Below are positions 7,402-15,151 of a stretch of 31,858 nt of DNA, one piece after another. This stretch comes from Deltaproteobacteria bacterium UBA5799 (GTDB lineage Bacteria > Desulfobacterota > GWC2-55-46), in the NCBI GenBank assembly GCA_002418185.1, contig DIDN01000150.1, positions 1 to 31,858 on the forward strand. Reading direction: 5' to 3'. A program made the translations under genes and the position numbers. Under the pieces are notes generated by a model. It saw only the letters and a program-made list of their open reading frames with translations. It was not told where the DNA came from and did not search any database. Position 1 is the stretch's first letter; every line of letters begins with the position of its first letter.

Positions 7402-7872
7402 TCAGTGCGAGTATGGTTCGTTCCGCATTATGGTGAAGCCCCTGTATACCTGCTCGTAGAGGACGAGCCTCGCGAGGTCGTGGGGGAGGGTCATGGCCGA
7501 AAGGGAAAGCACCATGTCGGACCTGTCGTATACGTCCTTGTGGAGGCCCCACGAGCCTCCCACGATGAAGACGAGCCTTTTTTTGCCCGAGGCCATGATG
7601 CCCGAGAGGAACCCGGATAAGCCCGCGGACGTCATGTTTGTTCCCGCGTCGGCGAGCGAGACGACATGGTCGCCAGGCATGAGTTTCGCCATTATCCTCT
7701 GCCCCTCGCCCCTTGCGACGTCCTCTCTGGGCGCCCTGGCCGGGGCCTTCTCGTCCTTTACCTCGACCGCCTCGACTGGCGCGTACCTCCGTATCCTCTT
7801 CAGATATTCCGAGGCGGCCTCCCTCAGGCCCTCGTTTTTCATCCGTCCCACTGAGATGAAAACTATCTTCAA
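7402..7872 (-). CDS. rlmH: 23S rRNA (pseudouridine1915-N3)-methyltransferase RlmH
   Basis: RlmH is a SPOUT-class enzyme that methylates pseudouridine 1915 in helix 69 of 23S rRNA, in assembled 70S ribosomes. The 156-residue length is typical. The knotted SAM-binding region is visible as FIVGGSWGL and TLPHDLARLVLYEQVYRGFTI, and the chain ends in NEPYSH, close to the family's usual PYHK/PYH terminus. The start is a TTG at 7872, giving MKIVFISVGRMK as expected. The rsfS stop lies 12 nt upstream. The ribosome-related pair rsfS-rlmH is conserved in many bacteria. Confidence 0.95.
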   Translation of the reverse strand: MKIVFISVGRMKNEGLREAASEYLKRIRRYAPVEAVEVKDEKAPARAPREDVARGEGQRIMAKLMPGDHVVSLADAGTNMTSAGLSGFLSGIMASGKKRLVFIVGGSWGLHKDVYDRSDMVLSLSAMTLPHDLARLVLYEQVYRGFTIMRNEPYSH

Positions 7873-7884
7873 GGCGCCACCGGC

Positions 7885-8301
7885 CTACCCGCCCTTTTTC
7901 CCGGCACCCTTTTTGCCGGCCTTTGCGCCGGGTCTTGCAGGGCCGGAGCGCTTCGACTTGTCCGCGACCTCCGTAACCGGCGCCTCTGCCCACAGCCCTT
8001 CGAGGTCGTAGAAGGTCCTTACAGGCTCGAGGAACACATGGACCACCACGTCGTTATAGTCCATGAGCGCCCACCTGCCTTCGGCGGCGCCCTCGGCGCC
8101 CAGGGGCCGCTCGCCCTGTTTCCGGAGCCCCTCCTCTATGGACGTTGCAATCGCCTGGACCTGCCTCTCGGATTCCGCGCTGCAGATCACGAGATAGTCC
8201 GAGACGGTGGAGAGCTTCTTGATGTTCAGAATGACTACCTTCTCCGCCTTCTTGTCGAGGGCGAGCCTTGCGATCTCGATCGCCTTCCTCTTTGGTTCCA
8301 G
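7885..8301 (-). CDS. rsfS: Ribosomal silencing factor RsfS (Iojap family), probable CTG start
   Basis: RsfS binds ribosomal protein uL14 and blocks subunit joining during starvation. Core motifs are visible: SDYLVICSAESERQVQAIA, LGAEGAAEGRWALMDYNDVVVHVF and FYDLEGLW. A GTG at 8190 would remove the first strand and helix of the domain. The frame is open upstream to a stop at 8353-8355 and encodes the expected KAIEIARLALDKKAEKVVIL, yet contains no ATG, GTG or TTG there. A CTG at 8301 with AAGGAG 7 nt upstream gives a normal 138-residue protein, so I call CTG as the start. The last 24 residues are a Lys/Gly/Ala-rich tail. Confidence 0.88.
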   Translation of the reverse strand: MEPKRKAIEIARLALDKKAEKVVILNIKKLSTVSDYLVICSAESERQVQAIATSIEEGLRKQGERPLGAEGAAEGRWALMDYNDVVVHVFLEPVRTFYDLEGLWAEAPVTEVADKSKRSGPARPGAKAGKKGAGKKGG

Positions 8302-8352
8302 TTGAGAGCTCCTTGGGTATGTTGTTTCCCTTGCGGGCGGCAGGCCGCGTGG

Positions 8353-8994
8353 CTACTTATAAAGCTCCTGCTCCTCTATGAGCGTACGGATGCTCTCCGG
8401 AACGAGATACCTTATCGAGAGGCCCCTCTGCACCTTCTCCCTTATGGACGAAGAGGATATGTCCATAAGAGTCGTATTCAGGTAAGTGATAGATATCCCG
8501 GCGGAATTGACGTAAGCACCGGTTTCCGAATCATACCAGAACTTCCGGGCCACTTCAACCGGCAACACCTCCGCGGGCTTTTTGACCGGGTGGCCGGGCC
8601 TCGGCACCACTATGAGGCATGAGAGGCCGAGGAGTTCCTCGTATTCATGCCATGAGGTTATCTCGTTGAACGAGTCGTTCCCTATGAGGAGGCTTACGGG
8701 CGATTCGGGCCGTTCGCTCTTAAACTCCCTCACGGTATCGACCGTAAAGGACCTGCCCCCCCGCCTTATCTCGATGTCCGATATCTCGAAGCCGGGGTTG
8801 CACTCGATTGCGCGCCTTACAAGCTCGTAGCGCGCCTCCGGGGGCGTAAGCGATTCGCCGAGCTTGTGCGGGGTCACATGCGTCGGCACGAACACCACGC
8901 GCCCGAACGAAAGGGCCTCCCTCGCCTCCTCGGCTATCCTCAGGTGCCCCAGGTGTATGGGATTGAACGTGCCACCGAAAATCGCTGTCCGCAT
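8353..8994 (-). CDS. nadD: Nicotinate-nucleotide adenylyltransferase NadD
   Basis: NadD transfers AMP from ATP to nicotinate mononucleotide, making deamido-NAD in NAD synthesis. The 213-residue product has the nucleotidyltransferase signature GGTFNPIHLGH at residues 7-17, PTHVTPHK, LIGNDSFNEITSWHEYEEL and the C-terminal ISSSSIR, the usual ISSTxIR. The ATG at 8994 has an AGGGAG ribosome-binding site at short spacing. It is the first gene of a minus-strand operon that continues with rsfS 51 nt downstream, and it is divergent from rarA across a 202-nt spacer. Confidence 0.95.
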   Translation of the reverse strand: MRTAIFGGTFNPIHLGHLRIAEEAREALSFGRVVFVPTHVTPHKLGESLTPPEARYELVRRAIECNPGFEISDIEIRRGGRSFTVDTVREFKSERPESPVSLLIGNDSFNEITSWHEYEELLGLSCLIVVPRPGHPVKKPAEVLPVEVARKFWYDSETGAYVNSAGISITYLNTTLMDISSSSIREKVQRGLSIRYLVPESIRTLIEEQELYK

Positions 8995-9196
8995 CCGCTC
9001 CCTTGCCCGTGCCGCGAAAAAGCTCGGGGAAAACTTTCCGCAAAAAATCTCCCAAAGAGTTTTCGGCAGCCATCGATTCCGGCGGATATGCTATCCCATA
9101 GGCCGGGCGCTGTCAACGGTTAAGGGGCGCCCTGCCCGTTCCTTCCATTTCCCTCCGGCTTATAGTAAAATTTCGGATAAAGGAGAACATTATCAT

Positions 9197-10522
9197 ATGG
9201 AACTCGATCTTTTCAATGAAGGCCGGGACGGGCCCGACCCCGCACCTCTGGCCGAGAGGATGCGGCCAAAAGACCTTTCCGGGTTTATCGGGCAGGAGCA
9301 CCTCCTCGGAGACGGGAAGCTCCTGGACAGGGTGATAAGGAAGGGGGAACTCCCGTCCCTAATACTCTGGGGGCCGCCGGGCACAGGGAAGACCACGATC
9401 GCCAGGATAGCGGCAGAGGCTTCGAAGTCGGAATTTCTGGAGTTCTCGGCTGTCCTCTCGGGCGTAAAGGAGATAAGAGAGGTAATTAAGGCGGCCAGGG
9501 AGAACCTCCGGCGCGGCAAAAAGACCGTCCTTTTCGTGGACGAGATACACAGGTTCAACAAGGCCCAGCAGGACGCGTTCCTCCATAGCGTGGAGGACGG
9601 CACCATAACGCTCATAGGCGCGACCACCGAGAACCCATCTTTCGAGGTGAACGCGCCGCTCCTTTCGAGGTGCAAGGTGCTGGTGCTCGAACCACTCTCA
9701 CCTGAGTCGTTAAAAGAGATACTCGGGCGCGCCATGATGGACAAGGAACGCGGGCTCGGCAAATTCATGGCCGAGCTTGAGGACGGGGTCGTTGATTTCC
9801 TGGCCGGCATATCCGCAGGAGACGCGCGGAGCGCGCTTAACGCGCTCGAGGCCGCGTACATGCTTGCCGAGCCGGACCCCGGCGGGGCAAGGCGCATAAG
9901 CCTCAAAACCGCAGAAGAGGCCGTTCAGAGGAAGGCCATACTCTACGACAAGGGCGGGGAGGAGCACTACAACGTCGTCTCGGCATTCATAAAATCGATG
10001 CGCGGGAGCGACCCGCACGCGGCCATATACTGGCTCGCCAGGATGGTGGAGGCAGGCGAAGACCCCCTCTTCATAGCGAGGCGCATGGTCATATTCGCCT
10101 CAGAGGACGTCGGGAACGCCGACCCCTCTGCCCTGAGGGTGGCGATAGACGTAAAGGACGCGGTCGACTTCGTGGGCATGCCCGAGGGCTGGATACCGCT
10201 CGCGCACGGAGTGGCCTACCTCGCGACAGCGCCCAAATCCAACGCCTCCTACCTCGCCTATCTCGATGCTGCCGGGGACGTAAAAAAGCACGGGGCCCTG
10301 CCGGTGCCGCTCCACATAAGGAACGCTCCCACCAGCCTCATGAAGGGCCTCGGCTACGGGAAGGGCTACAAGTACCCGCACAGCTTCAAGGACGCGGAAG
10401 TCGAGCAGGTATATCTGCCCGAGTCCCTCAAGGACAGGACCTACTACCGGCCTAACGAAAGGGGCTATGAAAGGGAAATCGCCGAGCGGATGGCGGGAAA
10501 AGGGAAAAAGGAACGGAATTAA
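9197..10522 (+). CDS. rarA: Replication-associated recombination protein A (RarA/MgsA AAA+ ATPase)
   Basis: RarA is a AAA+ ATPase of the clamp-loader clade that acts at stalled replication forks. The 441-residue product has Walker A GPPGTGKT at 59-66, Walker B LFVDEIHRF, the sensor stretch LIGATTENPSFEVN and the C-terminal MgsA-type region (ASEDVGNADPSALRVA, LHIRNAPTSLMK, YKYPH). The frame is open back to 8864, which overlaps nadD on the other strand. I use the ATG at 9197 because MELDLFNE is followed by the family's PLAERMRPKDLSGFIGQ and AAGGAG lies 11 nt upstream. Confidence 0.95.
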   Translation: MELDLFNEGRDGPDPAPLAERMRPKDLSGFIGQEHLLGDGKLLDRVIRKGELPSLILWGPPGTGKTTIARIAAEASKSEFLEFSAVLSGVKEIREVIKAARENLRRGKKTVLFVDEIHRFNKAQQDAFLHSVEDGTITLIGATTENPSFEVNAPLLSRCKVLVLEPLSPESLKEILGRAMMDKERGLGKFMAELEDGVVDFLAGISAGDARSALNALEAAYMLAEPDPGGARRISLKTAEEAVQRKAILYDKGGEEHYNVVSAFIKSMRGSDPHAAIYWLARMVEAGEDPLFIARRMVIFASEDVGNADPSALRVAIDVKDAVDFVGMPEGWIPLAHGVAYLATAPKSNASYLAYLDAAGDVKKHGALPVPLHIRNAPTSLMKGLGYGKGYKYPHSFKDAEVEQVYLPESLKDRTYYRPNERGYEREIAERMAGKGKKERN

Positions 10523-10561
10523 GGGTGTTTAACATTAAAAGCCGCGAGAGGACAACTCCGA

Positions 10562-10577
10562 TGTGACCTGGGTCACA
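10562..10577. promoter_or_regulatory. CRP/FNR-family operator candidate
   Basis: TGTGACCTGGGTCACA is a perfect 16-base palindrome that fits the CRP-type consensus TGTGA-N6-TCACA with no mismatch. It lies in the 201-nt gap between rarA and the ACT-domain gene, 147 nt upstream of the latter. The remainder of the gap is A/T-rich. The regulator is not in the window. HcpR, CRP or another CRP/FNR relative could bind it. Confidence 0.5.
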
Positions 10578-10723
10578 GAAGGAACGGCAAGAAATCGCTA
10601 AAAGAAAGGAGAGGTTTAAAAAAAAGCAAAAAGCCCGGCCCGCCATAAACAGTTTATTTTTAAAACTCACCAAATCCAGCCTGACCCCGCACCAGGCATC
10701 TTTACAAGAGAAAGGAAGGCGCT

Positions 10724-11233
10724 ATGAAACGATACGCGCTCTTGGCTGCGGGTCCAAAGGACGGAAAACTCACGGAACTTCTCTGCTCGCTCATGGAAGG
10801 CGGCTGCCTGGTCGGGGATTCCATTGTCTCGTCCTTTGACGGCTATTTCGCCGCCGTACTGGAAGTACTCGGAAAGGACCGGAGGACCTTCGTTGAGGCG
10901 GTCAACAGGGTAACAGGCCTCCTTACCGTGAAATCACGCGAGCTTGAAATTGAAAAAGGCCGCGATTTCGGCAACGTGCATATAATACTGCACGGCCCTA
11001 ACAGGCCAGACGCGCTATACAGGCTCTCGCAGCTCCTCGAGGGCTCAGGAGCGCCGATCACCTGCATGGAGTCGAAGACCGATTCAGGCGGGATGCTCTT
11101 TGCCTTGACCATAGAAGCATACTGCCCCTCTAGGTCCGCCCAGAAAAAGCTCAAGGGCCGCATCCGCTCCCTCTCCAAAAAACTCGGCGTGGAATCGTCG
11201 GTGACCCTCACGGACCTGGACGAGATGCCATGA
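10724..11233 (+). CDS. Double ACT-domain protein, GcvR-like
   Basis: The predicted protein has 169 residues, with two ACT-like halves at about 3-78 and 85-165: YALLAAGPKDGKLTELLCSLMEGGC and NVHIILHGPNRPDALYRLSQLLEGSGAPI. This is the layout of the glycine-cleavage repressor GcvR and its relatives, which bind small ligands such as glycine and act through protein contacts rather than a DNA-binding domain. No glycine-cleavage genes are in the window, so the target is unknown. The ribosome-binding site is AAGGAAGG. The gene stands alone, between a CRP-like site upstream and the biotin operon downstream. Confidence 0.8.
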   Translation: MKRYALLAAGPKDGKLTELLCSLMEGGCLVGDSIVSSFDGYFAAVLEVLGKDRRTFVEAVNRVTGLLTVKSRELEIEKGRDFGNVHIILHGPNRPDALYRLSQLLEGSGAPITCMESKTDSGGMLFALTIEAYCPSRSAQKKLKGRIRSLSKKLGVESSVTLTDLDEMP

Positions 11234-11301
11234 CCTGACGCTGCCCCTGCCCGCACCACTTTTCAAGCCTCTTCAAGGAGAAACCACACCGCCCCGAGCG
11301 A

Positions 11302-11332
11302 TTGTCAACCCTTTTTAGCTTTAGGTTGACAA
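11302..11332. promoter_or_regulatory. BirA-type biotin operator
   Basis: TTGTCAACC (11302-11310) and GGTTGACAA (11324-11332) are perfect inverted arms; the flanking A and T (11301/11333) extend them to 10 bp. The arm sequence matches the known BirA box, TTGTAAACC...GGTTTACAA in E. coli, with TCAACC variants elsewhere. The spacer is 13 nt, slightly shorter than the 14-16 nt of described sites. The right arm contains the -35 box of the bioB promoter, so holo-BirA binding would block RNA polymerase. Confidence 0.8.
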
Positions 11333-11354
11333 TACCTTGACCCTGTGCTATTCA
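11326..11354 (+). promoter_or_regulatory. Promoter of the biotin operon
   Basis: A perfect -35 TTGACA (11326-11331) is followed after 17 nt by TATTCA (11349-11354), a weak -10 preceded by an extended TGC (11346-11348). The predicted start is near 11361, about 33 nt before the bioB ATG. It overlaps the BirA-type operator. Confidence 0.65.
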
Positions 11355-11393
11355 TTCAATCTGAGGAACATACTTCAAATCCCCGGAAAGACG

Positions 11394-12377
11394 ATGGAAA
11401 ACATACTCAGGACAGCCCTTGAAAAAGGCCTATCAGGAGACGGAATCTCCGAAAGCGAGGCCGTTCTGTTTGTAAACCTCACGGACGAGTCCATTTACGA
11501 GGCTCTCGCCGTTACGGAAAAGGTCAGGCGGCGTCACAAGGGGGTCGAGGTAAACCTCTGCGCCATAGTGAACGCGAAGAGCGGCCTTTGCAGGGAGGAC
11601 TGCTCCTTCTGCTCCCAGTCCGTGAAGTACTCAACCGGGGCAGCAGAATACCCGATGTCCGGGTCTACCGATATCCTCGGCGCTGCAAAAGAGGCGGCAA
11701 GGACCGGGGCGCGCGAGTTCTCGATAGTCACAAGCGGCACGAGGATAGAGAAGGAAAAGGACCTTTCCGCCCTCGCGGAAGCCATAGATGGCATGAAGGG
11801 CATGGAGCTTGAAAGCTGCGCCTCGCTCGGCATGCTTACGAGAGATACCCTCAAGAGATTGAAGGAGAGCGGACTTGAGAGCTACCACCACAACCTGGAA
11901 ACCGGACGGAGCTTTTTCCCGAAGGTCTGCACCACGCACGACTACGAAGAGGACGTGGCCGTCGTAAGGGCGGCCAAGGAGCTCGGGTTCCACGTATGCT
12001 CCGGCGGCATATTCGGGCTTGGAGAGGGATGGGACGCAAGGATAGAGCTCTTTTCGACCCTGAGGGAGCTTGAGGTCGATTCCGTCCCGATAAACTTCCT
12101 GAACCCCAGGCCGGGCACGCCGCTCGAAGGGGCAAACTACCTTGCGCCGACGGAGTGCCTGAGGATAATCGCGCTCGCGAGGCTCATGCTCCCTACGAGG
12201 GACGTAATAATCTGCGGCGGCAGGCAGGTGAACCTCCGCGACCTCCAGCCCCTCATATTCGCGGCAGGCGCGAACGGCATGATGATAGGGAACTACCTCA
12301 CCACCCCGGGAAGGCCCCCGGAAGACGACCTCAGGATGCTCTCGGACCTGGGCCTCAAGCCCCGTGGCTACAGATAG
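11394..12377 (+). CDS. bioB: Biotin synthase
   Basis: BioB is a radical-SAM enzyme that inserts sulfur into dethiobiotin. The 327-residue product has the radical-SAM motif CREDCSFC (Cys66, Cys70, Cys73, CX3CX2C), YHHNLET, CSGGIFGLGE, PINFLNPRPGTPLE and the C-terminal GANGMMIGNYLTTPGR. A longer frame begins at 11337, but that region contains the promoter. The ATG at 11394 with GGAAAG upstream gives the normal family N-terminus. First gene of the operon, under the BirA-type operator. Confidence 0.97.
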   Translation: MENILRTALEKGLSGDGISESEAVLFVNLTDESIYEALAVTEKVRRRHKGVEVNLCAIVNAKSGLCREDCSFCSQSVKYSTGAAEYPMSGSTDILGAAKEAARTGAREFSIVTSGTRIEKEKDLSALAEAIDGMKGMELESCASLGMLTRDTLKRLKESGLESYHHNLETGRSFFPKVCTTHDYEEDVAVVRAAKELGFHVCSGGIFGLGEGWDARIELFSTLRELEVDSVPINFLNPRPGTPLEGANYLAPTECLRIIALARLMLPTRDVIICGGRQVNLRDLQPLIFAAGANGMMIGNYLTTPGRPPEDDLRMLSDLGLKPRGYR

Positions 12378-12395
12378 ACCTCCCGCGAGTCCCGC

Positions 12396-13559
12396 ATGAA
12401 CCCCATGCTCGAATACATAGATGAAGAGCTCCTGAAACTCGATTCCCTCGGCTTACTGCGGAGCCTCAAGCGTGTCCAGGGCCCGCAGGGGCCGAGGGCG
12501 ATCGTTAACGGCAGGGAAGCGCTCATAATGTGCTCGAACGACTACCTGGGCCTTGCCAACCACCCCCTCCTGAAGGAGGCCGCGACCGAGGCCGTTCATA
12601 GATGGGGGGCCGGGGCCGGCGCATCGAGGCTCGTATCAGGCACAATGGAGCCCCATATGATGCTCGAAGAGAGGATAAGACGGTTCAAAGAGGCAGAGGC
12701 CGCGCTCCTCTTCAATTCCGGCTATAATGCGAACCTCGGCGTGATTTCCGCCCTTCTGGACAGGTCTTCCGAGGTATTCTCGGATAAACTTAATCACGCA
12801 TCCATCGTGGACGCCTGCGTCCTGAGCCGCGCGAGGGTAAGGAGATACCCGTCCGGGGACGCAAGCGCGCTTGAAAAGCTCCTCAAGACGTCGAAGGCGA
12901 AAAGGAAGCTCATCGTGACCGACAGTGTCTTCAGCATGGACGGGACAATAGCCCCCCTTAATGACATTGCGGGCCTTCTCGACAGGTACGGGGCGATGCT
13001 CCTGGTGGACGATGCACACGCAACCGGCGTACTCGGCCCGAAAGGGCGCGGGGGCCTCGAGCATTTCGGCATAAGCCATCCGGCCATTATCGCAATGGGA
13101 ACGCTCGGGAAGGCGCTCGGCTCGTTCGGCGCGTTCGTAACCGGAAGCCGCGCCGTAGTAGACCTGCTGGTCTCGAAGGCAAGGGCGTTCGTCTACACGA
13201 CCGCGCTTCCGCCCTCGGTCTGCGGAGCGGCAATGAAGGCATTCGATATCGTTGAAAACGAGCCGGTGCTCAGACAAAGGCTCCGGGAGAATACGACGAG
13301 GCTCAGGGAGGGACTTTCAAAGGCCGGGCTCTATGCGTCGGGGAGCGAAACGCCCATTGTGCCGATCGTAGTGGGTCCCGCCAGAAAGGCGGTGGAAGCG
13401 TCGGAGAAGCTCCTTGAAAAGGGGGTCTTCATCCAGGCCGTCAGGCCGCCGACCGTGCCGGAAGGGACATCGCGCTTAAGGGTGACCCTGTCCGCGTCGC
13501 ACTCTGCTGAAGATGTCGATTTCGCGCTTTCCGCGTTGGGGGAGGCCCTTGGTGTCTGA
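12396..13559 (+). CDS. bioF: 8-amino-7-oxononanoate synthase
   Basis: BioF condenses pimeloyl-ACP (or -CoA) with L-alanine, releasing CO2 to give 8-amino-7-oxononanoate. It depends on pyridoxal phosphate. The 387-residue length is normal. Visible motifs are CSNDYLGLANHP, GAGASRLVSGTMEPH, SVFSMDGTIAPL, DDAHATGVLG and the PLP lysine loop TLGKALGSFGAF (Lys239). The gene begins 18 nt after bioB and its end overlaps the bioH-like gene by 8 nt, which implies translational coupling. Confidence 0.96.
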   Translation: MNPMLEYIDEELLKLDSLGLLRSLKRVQGPQGPRAIVNGREALIMCSNDYLGLANHPLLKEAATEAVHRWGAGAGASRLVSGTMEPHMMLEERIRRFKEAEAALLFNSGYNANLGVISALLDRSSEVFSDKLNHASIVDACVLSRARVRRYPSGDASALEKLLKTSKAKRKLIVTDSVFSMDGTIAPLNDIAGLLDRYGAMLLVDDAHATGVLGPKGRGGLEHFGISHPAIIAMGTLGKALGSFGAFVTGSRAVVDLLVSKARAFVYTTALPPSVCGAAMKAFDIVENEPVLRQRLRENTTRLREGLSKAGLYASGSETPIVPIVVGPARKAVEASEKLLEKGVFIQAVRPPTVPEGTSRLRVTLSASHSAEDVDFALSALGEALGV

Positions 13560-14337
13560 GGGCCGATTTGTGTTCGTCCACGGGTGGGCGACCGACAGCC
13601 GTGTCTGGGACGGCGCTGCAGAAAGGCTCGGGGGCCGACATGTAATGGTAGACCTGCCGGGCCACGGCGGACAAGGGGCTTGGGACGAGCCTGGCCTTAC
13701 ACCGGCAATCCGGGAACTCTCGGAGGGGACGAAAGGCGTTAAAGACGCAATCGGCCTGGGGTGGTCACTGGGCTCGGAGGTACTTATGGCGGCTTACCCC
13801 GCCCTCAAGGAGCGGTTCCGCGCCCTTATACTCGTCGGCTCCACCCCGTGCTTCGTTGCAAGGGAAGACTTCCCCTGGGGCCAGTCCAGGGCGCTCGTGA
13901 GACGCATGATAATGGACATGAAGAAGGACCCGGCCTCGACGGTCGAGAGGTTTTACAGGCTGAATTTTTCGGAGGAGGAATCGTCATCGCCCGGAGCATC
14001 GGCCTTTTTGGAAAGATACAGATACCCGGGGCCTGTTTCCTGCGAGGGCCCTGTGCCGGGCTGCTTCCCGTCCTTCAGGTACGATGAGATAACGATGGCG
14101 CTTGAGGCCCTCTATGCGGCGGACCTCCGGGACGGGCTTAGGGAGATTGACGTGCCGGTGCTCCTCGTACAAGGCGAGATGGATACCGTATGCCCTGCCG
14201 GGGCCGCGGCGTACATGGCCGGGAATATAAAGGACGCCAGGCTCGAAATACTCAAAGGGGCCGGGCACGCCCCGTTCCTGACCAGGCCGGACTTGTTCGC
14301 GGCAGTCTCAAAAGAGTTCATATCTTCATTAAAGTAG
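13552..14337 (+). CDS. BioH-like alpha/beta hydrolase (pimeloyl-ACP methyl ester esterase)
   Basis: In the BioC-BioH pathway BioH removes the methyl group from pimeloyl-ACP methyl ester. This 261-residue protein has FVHGW at 8-12 (oxyanion region), the nucleophile elbow GWSLG (Ser72), GEMDTVCP (Asp211) and GAGHAPF (His239), a complete catalytic triad. The start is GTG at 13552, inside the end of bioF, with GGAGG 6 nt upstream; an upstream ATG at 13513 would overlap bioF more and has no better support. Position between bioF and bioC argues for the BioH role. The BioH family is diverse (BioG, BioK and BioV are other esterases), so the exact symbol is inferred from context. Confidence 0.85.
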   Translation: MSEGRFVFVHGWATDSRVWDGAAERLGGRHVMVDLPGHGGQGAWDEPGLTPAIRELSEGTKGVKDAIGLGWSLGSEVLMAAYPALKERFRALILVGSTPCFVAREDFPWGQSRALVRRMIMDMKKDPASTVERFYRLNFSEEESSSPGASAFLERYRYPGPVSCEGPVPGCFPSFRYDEITMALEALYAADLRDGLREIDVPVLLVQGEMDTVCPAGAAAYMAGNIKDARLEILKGAGHAPFLTRPDLFAAVSKEFISSLK

Positions 14338-14344
14338 GCGCTCG

Positions 14345-15151
14345 ATGCTCAATGCCTGTTTCGACAAATCGGCAGTAAAGAGGTCCTTTTCGCGGGCGGC
14401 CGCCACCTACGACTCGTTTGCGGACTTCCAGTACGAAGTCGCAAGGGAGGTGTCAGACGCACTGAGGGGGCTCCTTCCTGAAGGCGCGACCGGCAGGGGC
14501 ATGTCCGTCCTCGACATCGGCTGCGGCACCGGCTCGCTCGCAGGGCTTGTGCTCTCGTCTCTTCCGGAAGCCCGGGTCTACGGGTGCGACCTTGCCTTCC
14601 CCATGCTCCGCATGGCGGGAGGGAAGCTCGGTTGGGGTCTTTACGGCCTTGCCGGTGCGGACTGCGAGGCCCTTCCGTTCAGGGATTCGTCCTTCGATTG
14701 CGCGGCATCGAGCCTGACATACCAGTGGGCCGGGGACCTCTCCTCTGCGCTGGCAGAGGCCAATCGCGTGCTCAGGCCGGGCGGGCCCTTCGCCTTTTCG
14801 ACGCTCGGGCCTGAGACGTTGGTTGAGTTGAGGGAGTGTTATCCATGGTACCGGGGCCTTGAGTTCAGGGATTCGGATGAAGTCCTCGACGGATTGGAGA
14901 AGGCGGGTTTCGAATATATAAGCGCGGACAAAAGAATTGTCAAAAAGGACTACAAGGACCTTTTCGACCTCCTAAGGAGGCTTAAGCGCATCGGCGCCTC
15001 CCCTCCGCTTGAACGCGGCAAGGGGCTTGCGCCCGGAAGGGAGCTCAGGGAAGCCGGGGCCGCCTACGCGCGGAGGTTCCCGTCCGGGGGTTCGGGCGTT
15101 ACTGCAAGCTACGGCCTCATAACCGTCACGGCAAGGAAGAGAATACCATGA
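14345..15151 (+). CDS. bioC: Malonyl-ACP O-methyltransferase BioC
   Basis: BioC methylates malonyl-ACP so that fatty-acid synthesis can extend it to the pimeloyl ester. The 268-residue product has the family N-terminus KSAVKRSFSRAAATYDSFADFQ and SAM motif I VLDIGCGTG (55-63). Further motifs are DLAFPMLRMA, ADCEALPFRDSSFD and LTYQWAGDLSSALAEANRVLRPGG. It starts 7 nt after the bioH-like gene, and its stop overlaps the bioA ATG in an ATGA, showing tight coupling. Confidence 0.93.
   Translation: MLNACFDKSAVKRSFSRAAATYDSFADFQYEVAREVSDALRGLLPEGATGRGMSVLDIGCGTGSLAGLVLSSLPEARVYGCDLAFPMLRMAGGKLGWGLYGLAGADCEALPFRDSSFDCAASSLTYQWAGDLSSALAEANRVLRPGGPFAFSTLGPETLVELRECYPWYRGLEFRDSDEVLDGLEKAGFEYISADKRIVKKDYKDLFDLLRRLKRIGASPPLERGKGLAPGRELREAGAAYARRFPSGGSGVTASYGLITVTARKRIP

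Noticed and set aside
9029..9064. Inverted repeat GAAAACT/AGTTTTC in the nadD-rarA spacer
   Set aside because: Only seven bases with a 22-nt loop in an A/T-rich stretch; it is compatible with chance.
8864..9196. Extended N-terminus of RarA
   Set aside because: The extension overlaps nadD on the opposite strand and shows no homology; the ATG at 9197 gives the canonical start.
11337..11393. Upstream start for bioB at 11337
   Set aside because: The added 19 codons contain the -10 region and predicted transcript start, so they cannot be translated from that promoter; the ATG at 11394 matches the family.
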